Positions 1 to 10,282 of a DNA stretch of 64,000 bases are shown here, one piece after another (position 1 is the first letter of the stretch; each line of letters starts with the position of its first letter). The DNA is taken from NCBI GenBank assembly GCA_036426205.1, contig CM071568.1, forward strand, positions 36,650,980 to 36,714,979. Direction: 5' to 3'. This stretch comes from Ascaphus truei. Its lineage: Eukaryota > Chordata > Amphibia > Anura > Ascaphidae. Below the pieces are notes generated by a model. The model was given only the letters and a program-made list of their open reading frames with translations. It was not told where the DNA came from and did no database searches. A program made the position numbers and the translations under genes.

Positions 1-1356
1 CTGAAGAACATGTCGGGGTGCTTCCACACTGTAATTTCCTCCCATAACACATGGAATTTTGTAATTCTGTGTTCTTTGACAGTAGCATTTAATCTAAAAC
101 ACACCTATATATGTAAGAAAGCCAACCAAATTCTGGGCTTTATACATTACTATAAATTCCCGTTTTCTAGCTGCATTTGTAACATAATATGACCCAGTTG
201 TCCCATATATGCAAATCAGCCATAGATTAAAGCCCCACTTCTCCCCTTTCCCCTTATATACCACCTTCCAAATAGATAGTGAAATGGATACTTCTTACAT
301 GTTTTACAGCATTAGTGTTTTATATTATTCTATAACCTTTCATTAGTACTGTATATCTCATGCTAGTTCATTGGGTCTACTCATGTACAGGCTCAATGTG
401 TCAGTCCATTTTGCTTCTACTTTAATAAGGATTCCCTGAAAGGTCACACTATCTCTGAATAATTGGGACCTCTGGCACAAAAACTGTCAAATAATTTTGC
501 TAATTACAATTACTGTGCCAAAATGTTTGGGTTTAGCAAATTATACAACTATCCTTAGCACAATGTTATATCCACAATGATGTTACAATCTTGGTACAAG
601 GCAATTTTCATTTACAGTATAAATTTGTGCACATTTGTGTTTGAATATTATACAATTTGACAGTACTATACCTTTTTATGAGTTGTGCCATGAGCCCCAG
701 ATTTCACAGCAGATGGTGCTGGGGCAATCTGCTTATTCAGCAAAACCTGATTATACATTTTCAGTTTTATCACTGCTTTTTCACTTCAGGCTTGGGAAAT
801 GTGAAAAATAAATAAATGGATAAGGGAAGGTTCCACAACAGTGAATAAACTTGATAAAGTAAATAGTTTAATATGAGTCTGACTGAGACAAACAGCACAA
901 AAAAAACGGTTGCAGTGGGTGCGATACTTTCTTTACCTGCCCCCTTTGTGCACAATACCAATAATGACTAATGCCTCAATCTAACACAGCAGCAGCAGGA
1001 GTGGTATAATTTGCTATATCTGCATGAACTGAGTTTTGTGACTGGATTGCGGTTGGATCAAGTGCAGTTGGATTAATTGTGGAATTATAACCAGAAGGAA
1101 AGTGGTGTGCAGTGTGTAGTGCTAGCATTGATGTGCCTGTGAGTTTAGAGAGTCTACAGTGCGTTAGTTTATTTTGATTGTATTTGTAGTTTCTAGCAAA
1201 CTTTTTTTTACTGCCTGTTTTGAGAGATTGTAGTGGGTGCAAGTTAATGACTCTCCTAACACACCTGATGTGTGTGTTAAACAGAGGGTTGTAACATATC
1301 CTTGAGCCTGCATGCACTGAGCTGCATGGCTGAGGTGCAGTTCGGTTCAAATGCAG
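1..1356. other. AT-rich intergenic sequence, no gene seen
   Basis: No coding motif, RNA gene or terminal inverted repeat was found here. A 124-codon open frame on the minus strand (976-1350) has no recognisable domain, biased composition and no supporting context, so I treat it as chance. Confidence 0.5.
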
Positions 1357-1359
1357 TTA

Positions 1360-1709
1360 GGCTGAGATCATACTGTGTACTTGAGCATGTGCATGCGCAC
1401 GCGCCTGGCATGACGCGCACCTGATGCTCAAGTGATCTCTGATTATAGTGTTTCAGGCGATGGGGTGTAATGGCGGAGGCATGGCTTTGACGTCACGGAG
1501 CTGGTTCGCCGTGATTGGCTGAACCGCTCATGTGACGCGGCCATCGCTTGAAAAGACAATTTGTTTTTGTCTTTTCAGTGCGCGGACACGCCATCTTGTT
1601 CCGTCGTGCGCACGCATAGGGGTGGCCTCTAAGATATACTGCAATTTGTGATTGGTGCGTGCGCACACACGTGAGGGCAAGCGCTGACGCACACAGTATA
1701 AGAGCAGCC
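1360..1709. mobile_element. Harbinger-like MITE, 350 bp
   Basis: The ends form an imperfect terminal inverted repeat: GGCTGAGATCATACTGTGT on the left and, read from the other strand, GGCTGCTCTTATACTGTGT on the right. The flanks are TTA (1357-1359) and TAA (1710-1712), in keeping with the TWA target preference of PIF/Harbinger elements. The interior is CpG-rich and carries small hairpins, for example AAAAGACAA (1551-1559) pairing with TTGTCTTTT (1567-1575). It has no coding capacity. It resembles the element at 28383-28645 in end sequence and base composition. Family assignment rests on the ends and target size only. Confidence 0.65.
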
Positions 1710-1779
1710 TAAGATTTAGTGTGGAGTTATAGCAGGAGTTTCAAAAAGATATATAAATACAGATATTAAACAAGATGTG

Positions 1780-1800
1780 TGTATATATATAAATAATATA

Positions 1801-1834
<34 letters not shown>

Positions 1835-1846
1835 CTCTTATATATA
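1780..1846. repeat. (TA)n microsatellite
   Basis: Nearly uninterrupted TA dinucleotides with a few CA and AAT breaks. Confidence 0.9.
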
Positions 1847-2010
1847 GCCAATGTTAGCAGATGGCACTCACGTGTATCATAATATGGTTGGTGCTTGTCC
1901 CGTAATAATAAGATAAATAAAGATCCTTACCGGGCAGACCCTTTTTAGTAGACTTTCCAGAAAGAATGAAACAGCACACAAATTAATCCAATTTCAAGAT
2001 GTATTGCAGG

Positions 2011-2129
2011 TATATATACATGATATATATATAGATAGATAATAGATATATATATATAAGTACGTACCGATATGAATATATATATATATATACTATATAG
2101 ATATTATATATATATAGTATATATATATA

Positions 2130-2166
<37 letters not shown>
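2011..2166. repeat. (TA)n / TAGA microsatellite
   Basis: A degenerate AT array with TAGA and TATAG interruptions, longest pure TA run near 2127-2162. Confidence 0.9.
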
Positions 2167-2169
<3 letters not shown>

Positions 2170-2340
2170 AAAGGTTCAGAAATTGTAAGCACTTATACTA
2201 AATTGTGCCATCATGAGCAGTGTTGAGAATGCCACGCAATACACATCTTGCTATATGTACATTACAGTATGTGCACTTGGAGCAGCTGTTTCAGGGAGCA
2301 TACATAAGTAGGAGGGTTGAGCCAATGGTTTCTTTGCAGT

Positions 2341-3560
2341 CAATGATTGTTGATCTGGAGGGACATTAGTAATATTGAAAGGAGGTTACTGCTCACACTG
2401 AGCAGGCCCTGTCTGGGACTAGTGGTGCAGAGTGTGGAGCTGTGACTGAGGACCATGAGGAGGTAGCTAACAGTTAGAAGGGGAAGCAGAGTGAAGAAGA
2501 AGAGGCAGGCGAGTCCTGATCTCACCCATCCTAATAAATTTACCATATTCAGTGAAGCTATTGGGGGATCCTGGGCATGAATTGCAATGCTGGGGGAGAC
2601 TAATTTCTCTAGCAACGAGAGGAATAGTCCTTGAGGCACATATGGGTCAAAGGATACAAAGACCAAGGCAGGTTCTGGGGGTAGGGAACTCCATTATTAG
2701 GAGGGTAGAGATTGCAATCTGTTTCCGTAACCACATGAATCGAATAGTTTGTCTCCCAGGTCATTGGGTTCAGCACTTTGTGAATCGGTAGGCAGAATAT
2801 TTTGAGGTGCTGGGATTGACCAAGTGGTGTTGAAGTTTGTCACCAATGGCAAAGTTAAATAAAGATGGAGGGTCCTAAACAAAATCAAACCAGGCATCTA
2901 GGCCAGGGGTGCGCAAACTTTTCCCTGAGTGCACCCCTGTCTGCTCTCCTCTGCGCTTCATGCCCCACCGCCCCCCTGCTTGACCTCGGCATCGTCACGG
3001 TACCATCGTAATGTGACGTCAAGTTACCCCGTGACATCATTTGATGCCGGGATACCAGGTCGACTCGTCGCAGGAAGGGAAGTTAAGTGTACAATAGAGG
3101 CCTTGCGGTCACCCGGCATTTAATTTAAATGCCTAGGAGGAGAGCGCAGGACCTCTATAACTGCTGCGCTCCCCACCACACCTGAAAATCAAGCGCCCCC
3201 TGAGGGGCATGCCCCTAGTTTTTGAACCGCTGATCTAGGCTACAAGCTTAAGGCAAAAACCTCCAAGGTTGTATTTTCAGAAATACTATCAGTACTATGC
3301 ACTATCCCAGGAAGCGTTGGATCTTAGCAAGTTAAATGCATGGCTAAAAAACTGGTATAGGAAGGAGAGTTTGGAGGTTTAAGAGCAATCGGAGACCGTC
3401 TCTGAGAGGCGCTATCTTTATAGTAGGATTGCACCTTAATGAAGAGGGATCTTCTGTGCTTAGGGGAGGATATTACAAAAAATTGGATGAAAGTTTAAAC
3501 TACAGTAGGAAGGATTTGGAGGGTCAAACAGCAGAGAAAAGAATAGACATAATAAATAGG
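2341..3560 (+). pseudogene. CR1-type LINE ORF1 with decayed esterase region
   Basis: In CR1-clade LINEs, ORF1 encodes an RNA-binding protein that often carries a GDSL/SGNH esterase-like domain. Around 2676-2760 the plus strand reads VLGVGNSIIRRVE and then ICFRNHMNRIVCLPG, which fits the first esterase block (normally V-G-D-S) with Asp replaced by Asn and the Ser kept. After the hAT insertion at 2904-3232, the reading resumes with KVVFSEILSV (about 3266-3295) and ends with GLHLNEEG (about 3426-3450), the block holding the catalytic His; the usual Asp before it is lost. Several stops and frameshifts make it non-functional. The same LINE appears to continue into ORF2 from about 3690. The assignment comes from recalled family motifs, not from a search. 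Confidence 0.6.
2904..3232. mobile_element. hAT-type MITE with 8-bp target duplication
   Basis: The left end is CAGGGGTGCGCAAACTTTT and the right end, on the other strand, is CAGCGGTTCAAAAACT. The 8-bp direct repeat ATCTAGGC flanks it exactly (2896-2903 and 3233-3240). CAG...CTG ends with an 8-bp duplication are the hAT signature. It is 329 bp, CpG-rich and non-coding, and splits the LINE ORF1 remnant. Elements at 27226 and 59344 share its left terminus. Confidence 0.88.
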
Positions 3561-3848
3561 AATGGGAAAATGGATATGGGGTGAAGTAAGGGGGAAAGGG
3601 GAGTTTAGCAAGCAGGGAGCACCCCATATTAAATCCAGACAATACTAGTAAATTTTAAAAGTAGGAAATAAATGGTAGGAGAAAGGTAATTGTACGAGAG
3701 TTGGTTTAAATCAAAGCAGCAAATTGTTGTGCATTACCTCCTGTTTTTATGTAATAGTATCCACAAAGGTCTGTTTTGTATCAGTTTTAGCAGATAAACT
3801 AGCAATAGCACAGACTGGAAGAAACCTTAAATGCATGCTTTCTAATGC

Positions 3849-4790
3849 AATAATTTATAAAGGAGAAAGAAGCGCTAGCTCTAACTTATAATGTAACACA
3901 AAATAAATGAAAAAAATCAGTATCCTTAAAGTGACAAAAGAAGGTGTACATACTGTACAGATATTGGTGTACAACTGTACAGTTCCTAATGATAATCATA
4001 ACCAGATGGTCTCTGATCTCTGATGAAATTCACAATCAAATGGTGTTGAGTCCTGCTGCCAGAGTCCTGAAAAGAGGGATTTCAACGTCCCTCCACAAGA
4101 AATGGTTAACAAAAAAGATGGACGTCCTCTGGCGTGTGGACCAAATGGATAAAAGTAGAAAATGAAAATGATAGAAAACAGTGGTGTAACACTGAACCAA
4201 ATGTCATAATTTTATACTATATTGTTAAAGAATGGCACTTACACATAACCTAGGTATAAAATATCCTGTTTAAAGGTGGCGAAATCAGAAGAGACAGGTC
4301 ATCCAAACTATCCCTGGAGTAACTTGTAGTTAAGATGAATCCTTATTAAAGATAGATAAAGAGTGCCATGGTATAATATAGTTTTATTAAAACAATTCTA
4401 AAAAAAAAAAATATGAATATTCCACTCACAAACTTCTCTCTTTTGTTTTTGTGCATTTTAAATACAAAACTTTTCAGCACATGGATAATCCTTGTTCCTC
4501 CTCTGGTTGTTCACATTACCGGAAATTGGTAGAGTGTCTCCCCCATCTTGTGGAGTCCATTGGTGTCCGCCCCACTGAGCCGAAATGGTGGAACTGTCCA
4601 CTTTACCTCTCAACTTAACTCTAAGCGGATAGTAGCCAGAAACTGGTTAGATAGATGTCTGTATCCCTTCACGAGAAGTAAAGTCTGTGGCATAGCTCTA
4701 CTTTAACAAGTGGTGTGCAGGGTAAGCACGTTCGTATGTGGTGCTTAGCGAAACACCTATGGTGGCCTCTGATGGTCAACCCTTGTTTTG
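3849..4790. mobile_element. Insertion in LINE ORF2, possibly a Penelope-like terminal repeat
   Basis: This block interrupts the endonuclease remnant. It has no coding capacity. It contains a hammerhead-like hairpin pair at 4723-4764, similar to those linked to Penelope-like elements elsewhere in the window. Exact ends and a target duplication were not resolved. Confidence 0.35.
4723..4764 (+). ncRNA. Degenerate hammerhead-ribozyme-like motif
   Basis: A 7-bp stem II (TAAGCAC 4723-4729 with GTGCTTA 4741-4747) is followed by GC, a GAAA box (4750-4753) and a 4-bp stem III (CACC 4754-4757, GGTG 4761-4764). The CUGANGA core in front of stem II is not intact, so cleavage is unlikely. Confidence 0.35.
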
Positions 4791-5034
4791 TGGAAAGAAA
4801 AGAGCATTTGATTTAAAAGTACAGAGAAAATGTTTATAGGGACATGCTATAAACCACCAAGTATCTGAAATTAAGGAAGCCAAAATACTTTTGCAAACTG
4901 AGGGCAGTAAAACTAGGTCATGTTTTAGTAATGAGTGACTTTATTTATCTGGGCATAGACTGGAGCAATGAGATAAGCATTACAACTAAAGGAAACAGGT
5001 TTTTGGGTGTGCTAAAAATAGAAAATGTATTCAG

Positions 5035-5790
5035 CTAACCGTAAATGTATTTTCCTTTTCCCCACATGGCAGTGTGTACTAATTGGGATTAGCTTCTCCC
5101 TCAGCATATATAGGACTGGAAACTCTTCTGCAGAGACCTGGTATATAAGCCCCTCCCTTCCCTGCAGAGGCAGTCTTTTTCCTGTCCTACAGCATAGCAA
5201 GTGGTGTTTGTTATTTTGCTAAATTGGGACTCATCAGGACTGTGTTAGTGCCATTCAATCTGGGGGGTTGTCAGCCTCTCTTCCCCATAAACTCTGGCAG
5301 AAGCACTGTCTAGAACAGACAGTCGGAGGCCCTGAGACCGGGCAGGTCACTGCAGAAGCGTCTGTGAACGCAGGTAGTCTGAAACCATGGCTGGGGTAAG
5401 ACATGCTGGAATCATGTGTAAGCAGGAAGCATAGAAAAACAAATCACCTTAAAGTGGCAACGGCACTCGGACACACACACAATGACACACATACAATAGA
5501 ACAACAAGTTTTCAAGCTTCCCATTTTGTCTACTGTGAATCTTTTTAAACTTTATTTTTTTTTAACCTTAATCTTACAACACTACACATATGTGCACAAA
5601 AGGTACCCGGGCGCTCTCTTATATGAATAAAACACCTCTAATAAAGTGAATAAAAATGTATATAAATGGAGATTTTACCAATTAAGGGAACCCTTGTGTC
5701 TCCTTCTTCATAGAGATACACACCTCGGGGTCCCCTGTCTGCAGCTTCAACCCTTTCTGGGAGATATCCTTATTCTCCCAGGATAGAACA
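5035..5790. other. Unclassified sequence with TATA-like box
   Basis: No protein motif was recognised. A TATATAAG box at about 5142-5149 precedes a GC-richer stretch ending in ATGGCTGGGGTAAG near 5385-5400, which could be a transcribed leader of an unidentified element. No terminal repeats were found. Confidence 0.25.
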
Positions 5791-6466
5791 GAAAATAGAA
5801 AAGCAAGGGGAGTGCAGATCAGCATAGAACAATGACAATGTTTTTAAAAGAACAGTATGCTTAGGTTGTGAGATGATGAAAATTGAAATGGATAAGTGAA
5901 TATATATACTCACACAGGCCTGTGTGCGTTAAAGCCTCTCAGGGCTAAACTCTGTAGATGATCTTTACTTGAAGTCCATGTCTTCCCCTCCACTGCAGAC
6001 AGATTCACAGGTCCTCAGAGTATTCAATGTCCCCCGAGGTGGAAGAAAGGAGTTATAATAGATATCAGTATAAATACGTCTTAATGCCCATAGAGAAAAT
6101 TTTGGGTGATCTCCCCAGGGAGAATGGGTGTGATAGGAAGGCAAAAATTAATACTCACATGGACATGTGTGAGTCAAAACCCATAAGGGTTCCTGCCCCA
6201 GCTGCGATGTGTATGCCCCTCAATTGGCTCCAAGGGTCCCACAAAGATTTGGTCCACCAGAATTTAAAAGGTAATTTAATAGTACAAAGGTAAAAACACA
6301 AGTATTACAAACGAAAAATGAGATCAGTGGGGGTGCTGTCCTTCGTTTTGATTCCTCCTCTCCGGTCTCTGCAGCGCTTCGGAGTGTAGGAACTCAAGAT
6401 GGCGTTTGAAACGTTAGGAACGCGACCCCTCACTGTTTGGCTACGGAAGCCTCCAAGGGAAAAAAA

Positions 6467-6506
6467 GGTTGAGCTACGCGTTTCGCTTGATGACAAGCTT
6501 CCTCAG
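6467..6506 (-). ncRNA. Hammerhead-ribozyme-like motif
   Basis: On the minus strand the core reads CTGAGGA (complement of 6500-6506), which fits CUGANGA since position 7 is variable. It is followed by a perfect 5-bp stem II, GCTTG/CAAGC with a four-base loop (6485-6498), a GAAA box (complement of 6481-6484) and ACGCG. Stem III and the stem I partner are not clear. The layout matches hammerheads known from Penelope-like elements. Confidence 0.5.
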
Positions 6507-6554
6507 GCTCCCTGGGGAGATCACCCAACATTTTCTCTATGGGCACTAAGAAGT

Positions 6555-6606
6555 NNNNNNNNNNNNNNNNNNNNNNNNNNNNNNNNNNNNNNNNNNNNNN
6601 NNNNNN
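6555..6606. other. Assembly gap (52 N)
   Basis: An N run sits at the centre of the long foldback, where an inverted repeat would be hardest to assemble. The sequence just left of it (6510-6554) is a reverse-complement copy of the 6075-6125 region, so the junction may be misjoined. Confidence 0.95.
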
Positions 6607-8339
6607 AGGCTCAACCTTTTTTTCCCTTGGAGGTTTCCTAGCCAACAGTGAGGGGTCCGTTCCTAACTTTCAACCACATCTTGAGTTCCTACACTCCGAG
6701 CGCTGCAGAGACCGGAGAGGAGAACTGAAACGAAGGACAGCACCCCCACGGATTTCATTTTCGTTTGTATAACTTGTGTTTTTACCTTTGTACTATAAAT
6801 TACCTTTTAAATTCCGGTGGACCAAATCTTTGTGGGACCCTGGAGCCAATTGGGGGGCCATACACAATGCGCTGGGGCAGGAACCCTTATGGTTTTAACT
6901 CACACATGCCCGTGTGAATATTCATTTAAGCCTCCCTATCACACCCATTCTCCCTGGGAGATCACCAACATTTTCTCTATGGGCATTAAGAAGTATTTAT
7001 ACTGATGTCTATTTTATTCCTTTTCTTCCACCTCGGGGACATTGAATACTCTGAGGACCTGTGAATCCACCTGCCATGGAGGGAGATGGACTTCAAGTAA
7101 GATCATCTACAGAGTTTGCCCTGAAGGATTTTACTCACACAGGCCCGTGTGAGTATATATATTCACTTTAGCATTTTCATTTCATCATCTCACAACCTAA
7201 GCATACTGTTTTTTTAAAAACATTGTCATTGTTCTATGCTGATGTGCTCTACCCTTGCTTTTCTATTTTCAACACTACCCATATGTTTGTTCTCTGTCAT
7301 ATTTCATATCCCAGGTTTTATTTTTCATTCTGTAAACACTGTGATTATTTATGGTTATTGGCTATTTATAGTTATATGTGTAGCCAGGTCCCCTTTTGCT
7401 CTCCAGTCTTTCTTTTCCCCTCCCTCACCCTTATCGCGGCGGGGGCTACTGTGGGGGCAACCGCACCCGGGGGTTCCCGGCGGCGTCGGAGGCAGGGCGC
7501 CGCCATGTTTGCTGTGCTCGCACATGTGTGGTGGATGAAAATTTGGTCTAAAAACTGAAATGGATTTGGACTGGTTCACCCCCATCTCTAGTATAAATGA
7601 ATATGACAACTAGTTTATGCCGCTAATAACTTCAGCTGAAAAATGTAATACAAACTTTCATAAAATGGACTTGTATTATCAGTCTTCATGCATATGACAG
7701 ATAATGTATTGTTTGAAATACTTTTGATGTATTGCTTCATGTTGAAAATCTGATGCAATTTAAATTAAATAGCATTATAAGTATTTTTTTTTTGATAGTT
7801 TTATTTTAATATAGATTATTAGTGTAATATTATTTATAATTGCCATACTGTGAAAATAGTACATTTTGTTTCACCTACAGTATATAAGAAACATCCGTTG
7901 CTGCTCATACTTTTTGGATGGATACATACACTGTAGCATCCTAATTCTGCTCAAACACATTAACAGATGTTTTAGGATTCCTGTCATTTGAATTTGGCAG
8001 ACGATTTTGACACAATTTGGCTTATTTGAGCATAGAAATGTATATATTTTTTGTACATACAGTACCATTTTCAGCTGTAAGCCATTACTTTCTGTGTGCC
8101 AAAAACATGAGAAAACTAATTCTTGATGGCTGTTGGTGCAATTTTTAATGAGATTGCCTATTGCCCATTTGGTGTCCCATACCCCCCATTGGTGATGCTT
8201 TGTACATAGGACCATTTGTCTCCCAGCTGCAAAACTAAACAAAAAAATAACAGATTTAGCAAAGAACAAAGTTCAGTTGCTTTTGATTAGAGTTTTCTGC
8301 TGCATTGGTTTGGCAGCCAGCCTCCCACGAGACTTTGGG

Positions 8340-8357
8340 TAATATATATATATATAG

Positions 8358-8430
<73 letters not shown>

Positions 8431-8446
8431 TAATATATATTCTATC
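8340..8446. repeat. (TA)n microsatellite, copy A
   Basis: An AT dinucleotide array; the equivalent array in copy B (about 12400-12497) is shorter and more broken, as expected for slippage or assembly error. Confidence 0.9.
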
Positions 8447-8718
8447 TCAAGGACAAAGCGAGGTAATATCTGGGCAAACAATCTGCACCATAAGTACAAA
8501 AGCAAATATGCTTTAAGAAGCAATATGATTTTTTGCTTTTGCCCAGAAATGGCATAATGAGTTGAATATAAAAAAAAAAAATGCAGTATTATTATCCTAA
8601 ACTACAGAACGATTTATATATATAATAAACATGTACTATTTCACATGTTCTGCTGGCTTTAATGTATCATTTTTTACAGCTCTTTGGAGGTCCTTCTCAT
8701 TCTTTTTAATTGTATATG

Positions 8719-9377
8719 TGAAACAGTGTTTCCCCCCACCCAATCGCAGATAGGGGCATTAAGGGGGTGTGTGTGCATATACACTGCTGCACAGGAGGTG
8801 ACTGATCGATAGGTATGGGGACACGCGATCAAATCTCGGTCTGCACTACACTGCATCCCTAACAGTCGCCCTCTATCTGCCGTGACTCCAGGCTGAAGGT
8901 GATCTTCCACGTAGAACGTATTACCTCTCCCCCCTGTAAGGTCACCGCATCAGCAGAAGGTATACTGCAAACAGGAACGTGTTTATTACTATACTTTGTA
9001 GTAACAGGAACAGGCAGGATCTGCCCAATACAGTCTCTCATGATTCACCGATGATTGTTCCTGGACTGGCATCCGCAGCTGTCCTAGCTCTTCCCCACCC
9101 CCCCCCTAGTGGAGACAAATGTATTTTCCACACTAACTCCCCCCGGAGGGAAGAGCACATGGGAAGGCCCCCAATCTCAGGCTCCCAGTTTGTGTGACCT
9201 GCCTTCCTCAGAGGGGAAGGCAACACTTCTAACTTTAGGGCGGTCCTGCCCTTATGTGCAGCCAGGAGGCGGGCACCCTATTGTCTCACTACAACAGGAT
9301 GTACCACCCCCTGCTTCACTCAAGTGCAATACCATAGGAAGGGGGAAACCCCATACCAACTCCTGGCAACCGTGACA
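8719..9377 (-). mobile_element. Putative solo LTR, copy A
   Basis: Read on the minus strand, the block runs from TGTCACGGTTGCC to GGAAACACTGTTTCA and has an AATAAA signal in GTAATAAACACG (complement of about 8975-8990). TG...CA ends and a polyadenylation signal suggest an LTR. No clear target duplication is visible, so boundaries are tentative. Copy B at 12786-13456 ends in the more canonical GTTACA. Confidence 0.45.
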
Positions 9378-9589
9378 ATACCAGGGTTTACTGCCAGCCC
9401 TAAGGCATAAATAGTAGCCATACCCATACATACATATTGTATTAAAAGTTTACTTTGTCCAAGTCATTATATATCTCTAGGGGTTACCATATTTTATCCA
9501 CTTGTAGTATTTTGGAGTACATCTTTTCTAAATGATTGCTTTCTGACACATTTAAAAACAAGGTGAATATCAGCTGTGACAGTGATGCT

Positions 9590-9665
9590 GGCAATCAGCT
9601 CGTAGCTCACCCTCTAGAGCTTGGCCTAGAAAATCAGTGGTTGTGGGTTCTAGTCCTATAGGGGA
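9590..9665 (+). repeat. tRNA-derived SINE head, copy A
   Basis: A box A-like TCGTAGCTCACC and a box B-like GGTTCTAGTCC (9646-9656) are spaced as in a tRNA. Single-base deletions relative to copy B damage box A. Confidence 0.5.
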
Positions 9666-10047
9666 TGACACTATTCCGTCATTAGGTTGCTGTCTTCGAC
9701 TTATTATCAACTCTATGTATTTTATATGAAATCATATCAGGAAGTATGGGAAGAATTCATTTAAAAATTTTTGCATAGGCATTAGCTTTTCTCCAAGTCG
9801 GGTAACTCAGGTGTGCTTCATTATCAGCAGAGGCATCTCCTTATTTATTTGGAGGATGTTTTGAGGAGATATATATACAACTGTTGACTGATAATGAATT
9901 AGAAATATCTCTGTCTCTCAAAAAAAAATCCGAAATTGCAGATTGCTCTTTTTGAAAGTGATTAGAGGATCAATGACCCCAGTCGATACAAGGCGGATCC
10001 AAATCCGCAAAAAATGTTTTGCTCTTTTCTACTACTAACTCTGCATT

Positions 10048-10282
10048 CATAGTTACATAGTAGATTTGATTGAATAAGACATATGTCCATCAAGTTCAAC
10101 CTATGCTAAATTTAGACAACAGATACTTTATCCTATATTTTACTTACAGTTATTGATCCAGTGGAAGGCAACACAAAACCCATTGAATATAATCTAATGA
10201 TACTCATAAATATATCCGTTTCTGAATATTGGCAATCAGATTCGCCTTGGATCACATCCTTCCCTGTTCTTATTTGGTATAG
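10048..10282 (-). mobile_element. LINE 3' tail fragment, copy A
   Basis: The sequence beginning CATAGTTACATAGTA, followed by ACATATGTCCATCAAGTTC, is the reverse complement of a 3' end common to frog CR1-type LINEs. It is cut by the duplication breakpoint at 10282. The full equivalent lies at 14136 onward. Confidence 0.6.

Larger units (their letters stand above)
3690..5034 (+). pseudogene. CR1-type LINE ORF2 endonuclease remnant, split
   Basis: Two fragments of an APE-type endonuclease can be read on the plus strand. The first (about 3810-3848) reads QTGRNLKCMLSNA, like the conserved N-terminal T-N-A-R-S block. The second (about 4790-5030) contains GTCYKPPS (4842-4865), then VMSDF (about 4927-4941) and LGIDWSN (about 4951-4971), corresponding to the V-M-G-D-F-N and D-W blocks; the catalytic GDFN is mutated. 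Between them lies about 0.9 kb of unrelated sequence that looks inserted. It follows ORF1 on the same strand, as expected for one LINE copy. The reverse transcriptase is missing downstream. Confidence 0.5.
5791..7270. repeat. Long foldback element with ~670-bp arms around an assembly gap
   Basis: The left arm 5791-6474 is the reverse complement, with scattered indels, of the right arm 6609-7270; for example ACTCACACAGGCCTGTGTG near 5908 matches the ACTCACACAGG...GTGTGAG block near 7134-7152. The spacer (6475-6608) holds a minus-strand hammerhead-like motif and a run of Ns. The motif sequence ACGCGTTTCGC at the inner edge recurs at other Penelope-like termini in this window. No protein is encoded. 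I infer a pair of inverted Penelope-type terminal repeats or a foldback derived from them. Confidence 0.6.
5908..10282. repeat. Tandem duplication, copy A (4.4 kb)
   Basis: This block and 10284-14382 are the same sequence in the same orientation. The order in both is foldback arms, GC-rich block, AT microsatellite, putative LTR, SINE head and LINE 3' tail, ending at the word TATTTGGTATAG. Copy A is full of single-base deletions relative to copy B and includes the N gap. It could be a real recent duplication or a false duplication of two haplotypes. Confidence 0.85.

Noticed and set aside
976..1350. 124-codon minus-strand open frame
   Set aside because: No recognisable motif or homologous copy; composition and position suggest chance.
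5382..5402. Host first exon (ATGGCTGGG followed by GTAAG)
   Set aside because: Only three codons before a possible donor, no acceptor exon found, and the surrounding sequence looks like repeat leader.
7871..8269. Minus-strand frame of 132 codons with a near-copy at 11915-12316
   Set aside because: The frame is present twice only because the region is duplicated, and indels between copies are not multiples of three. No known domain.
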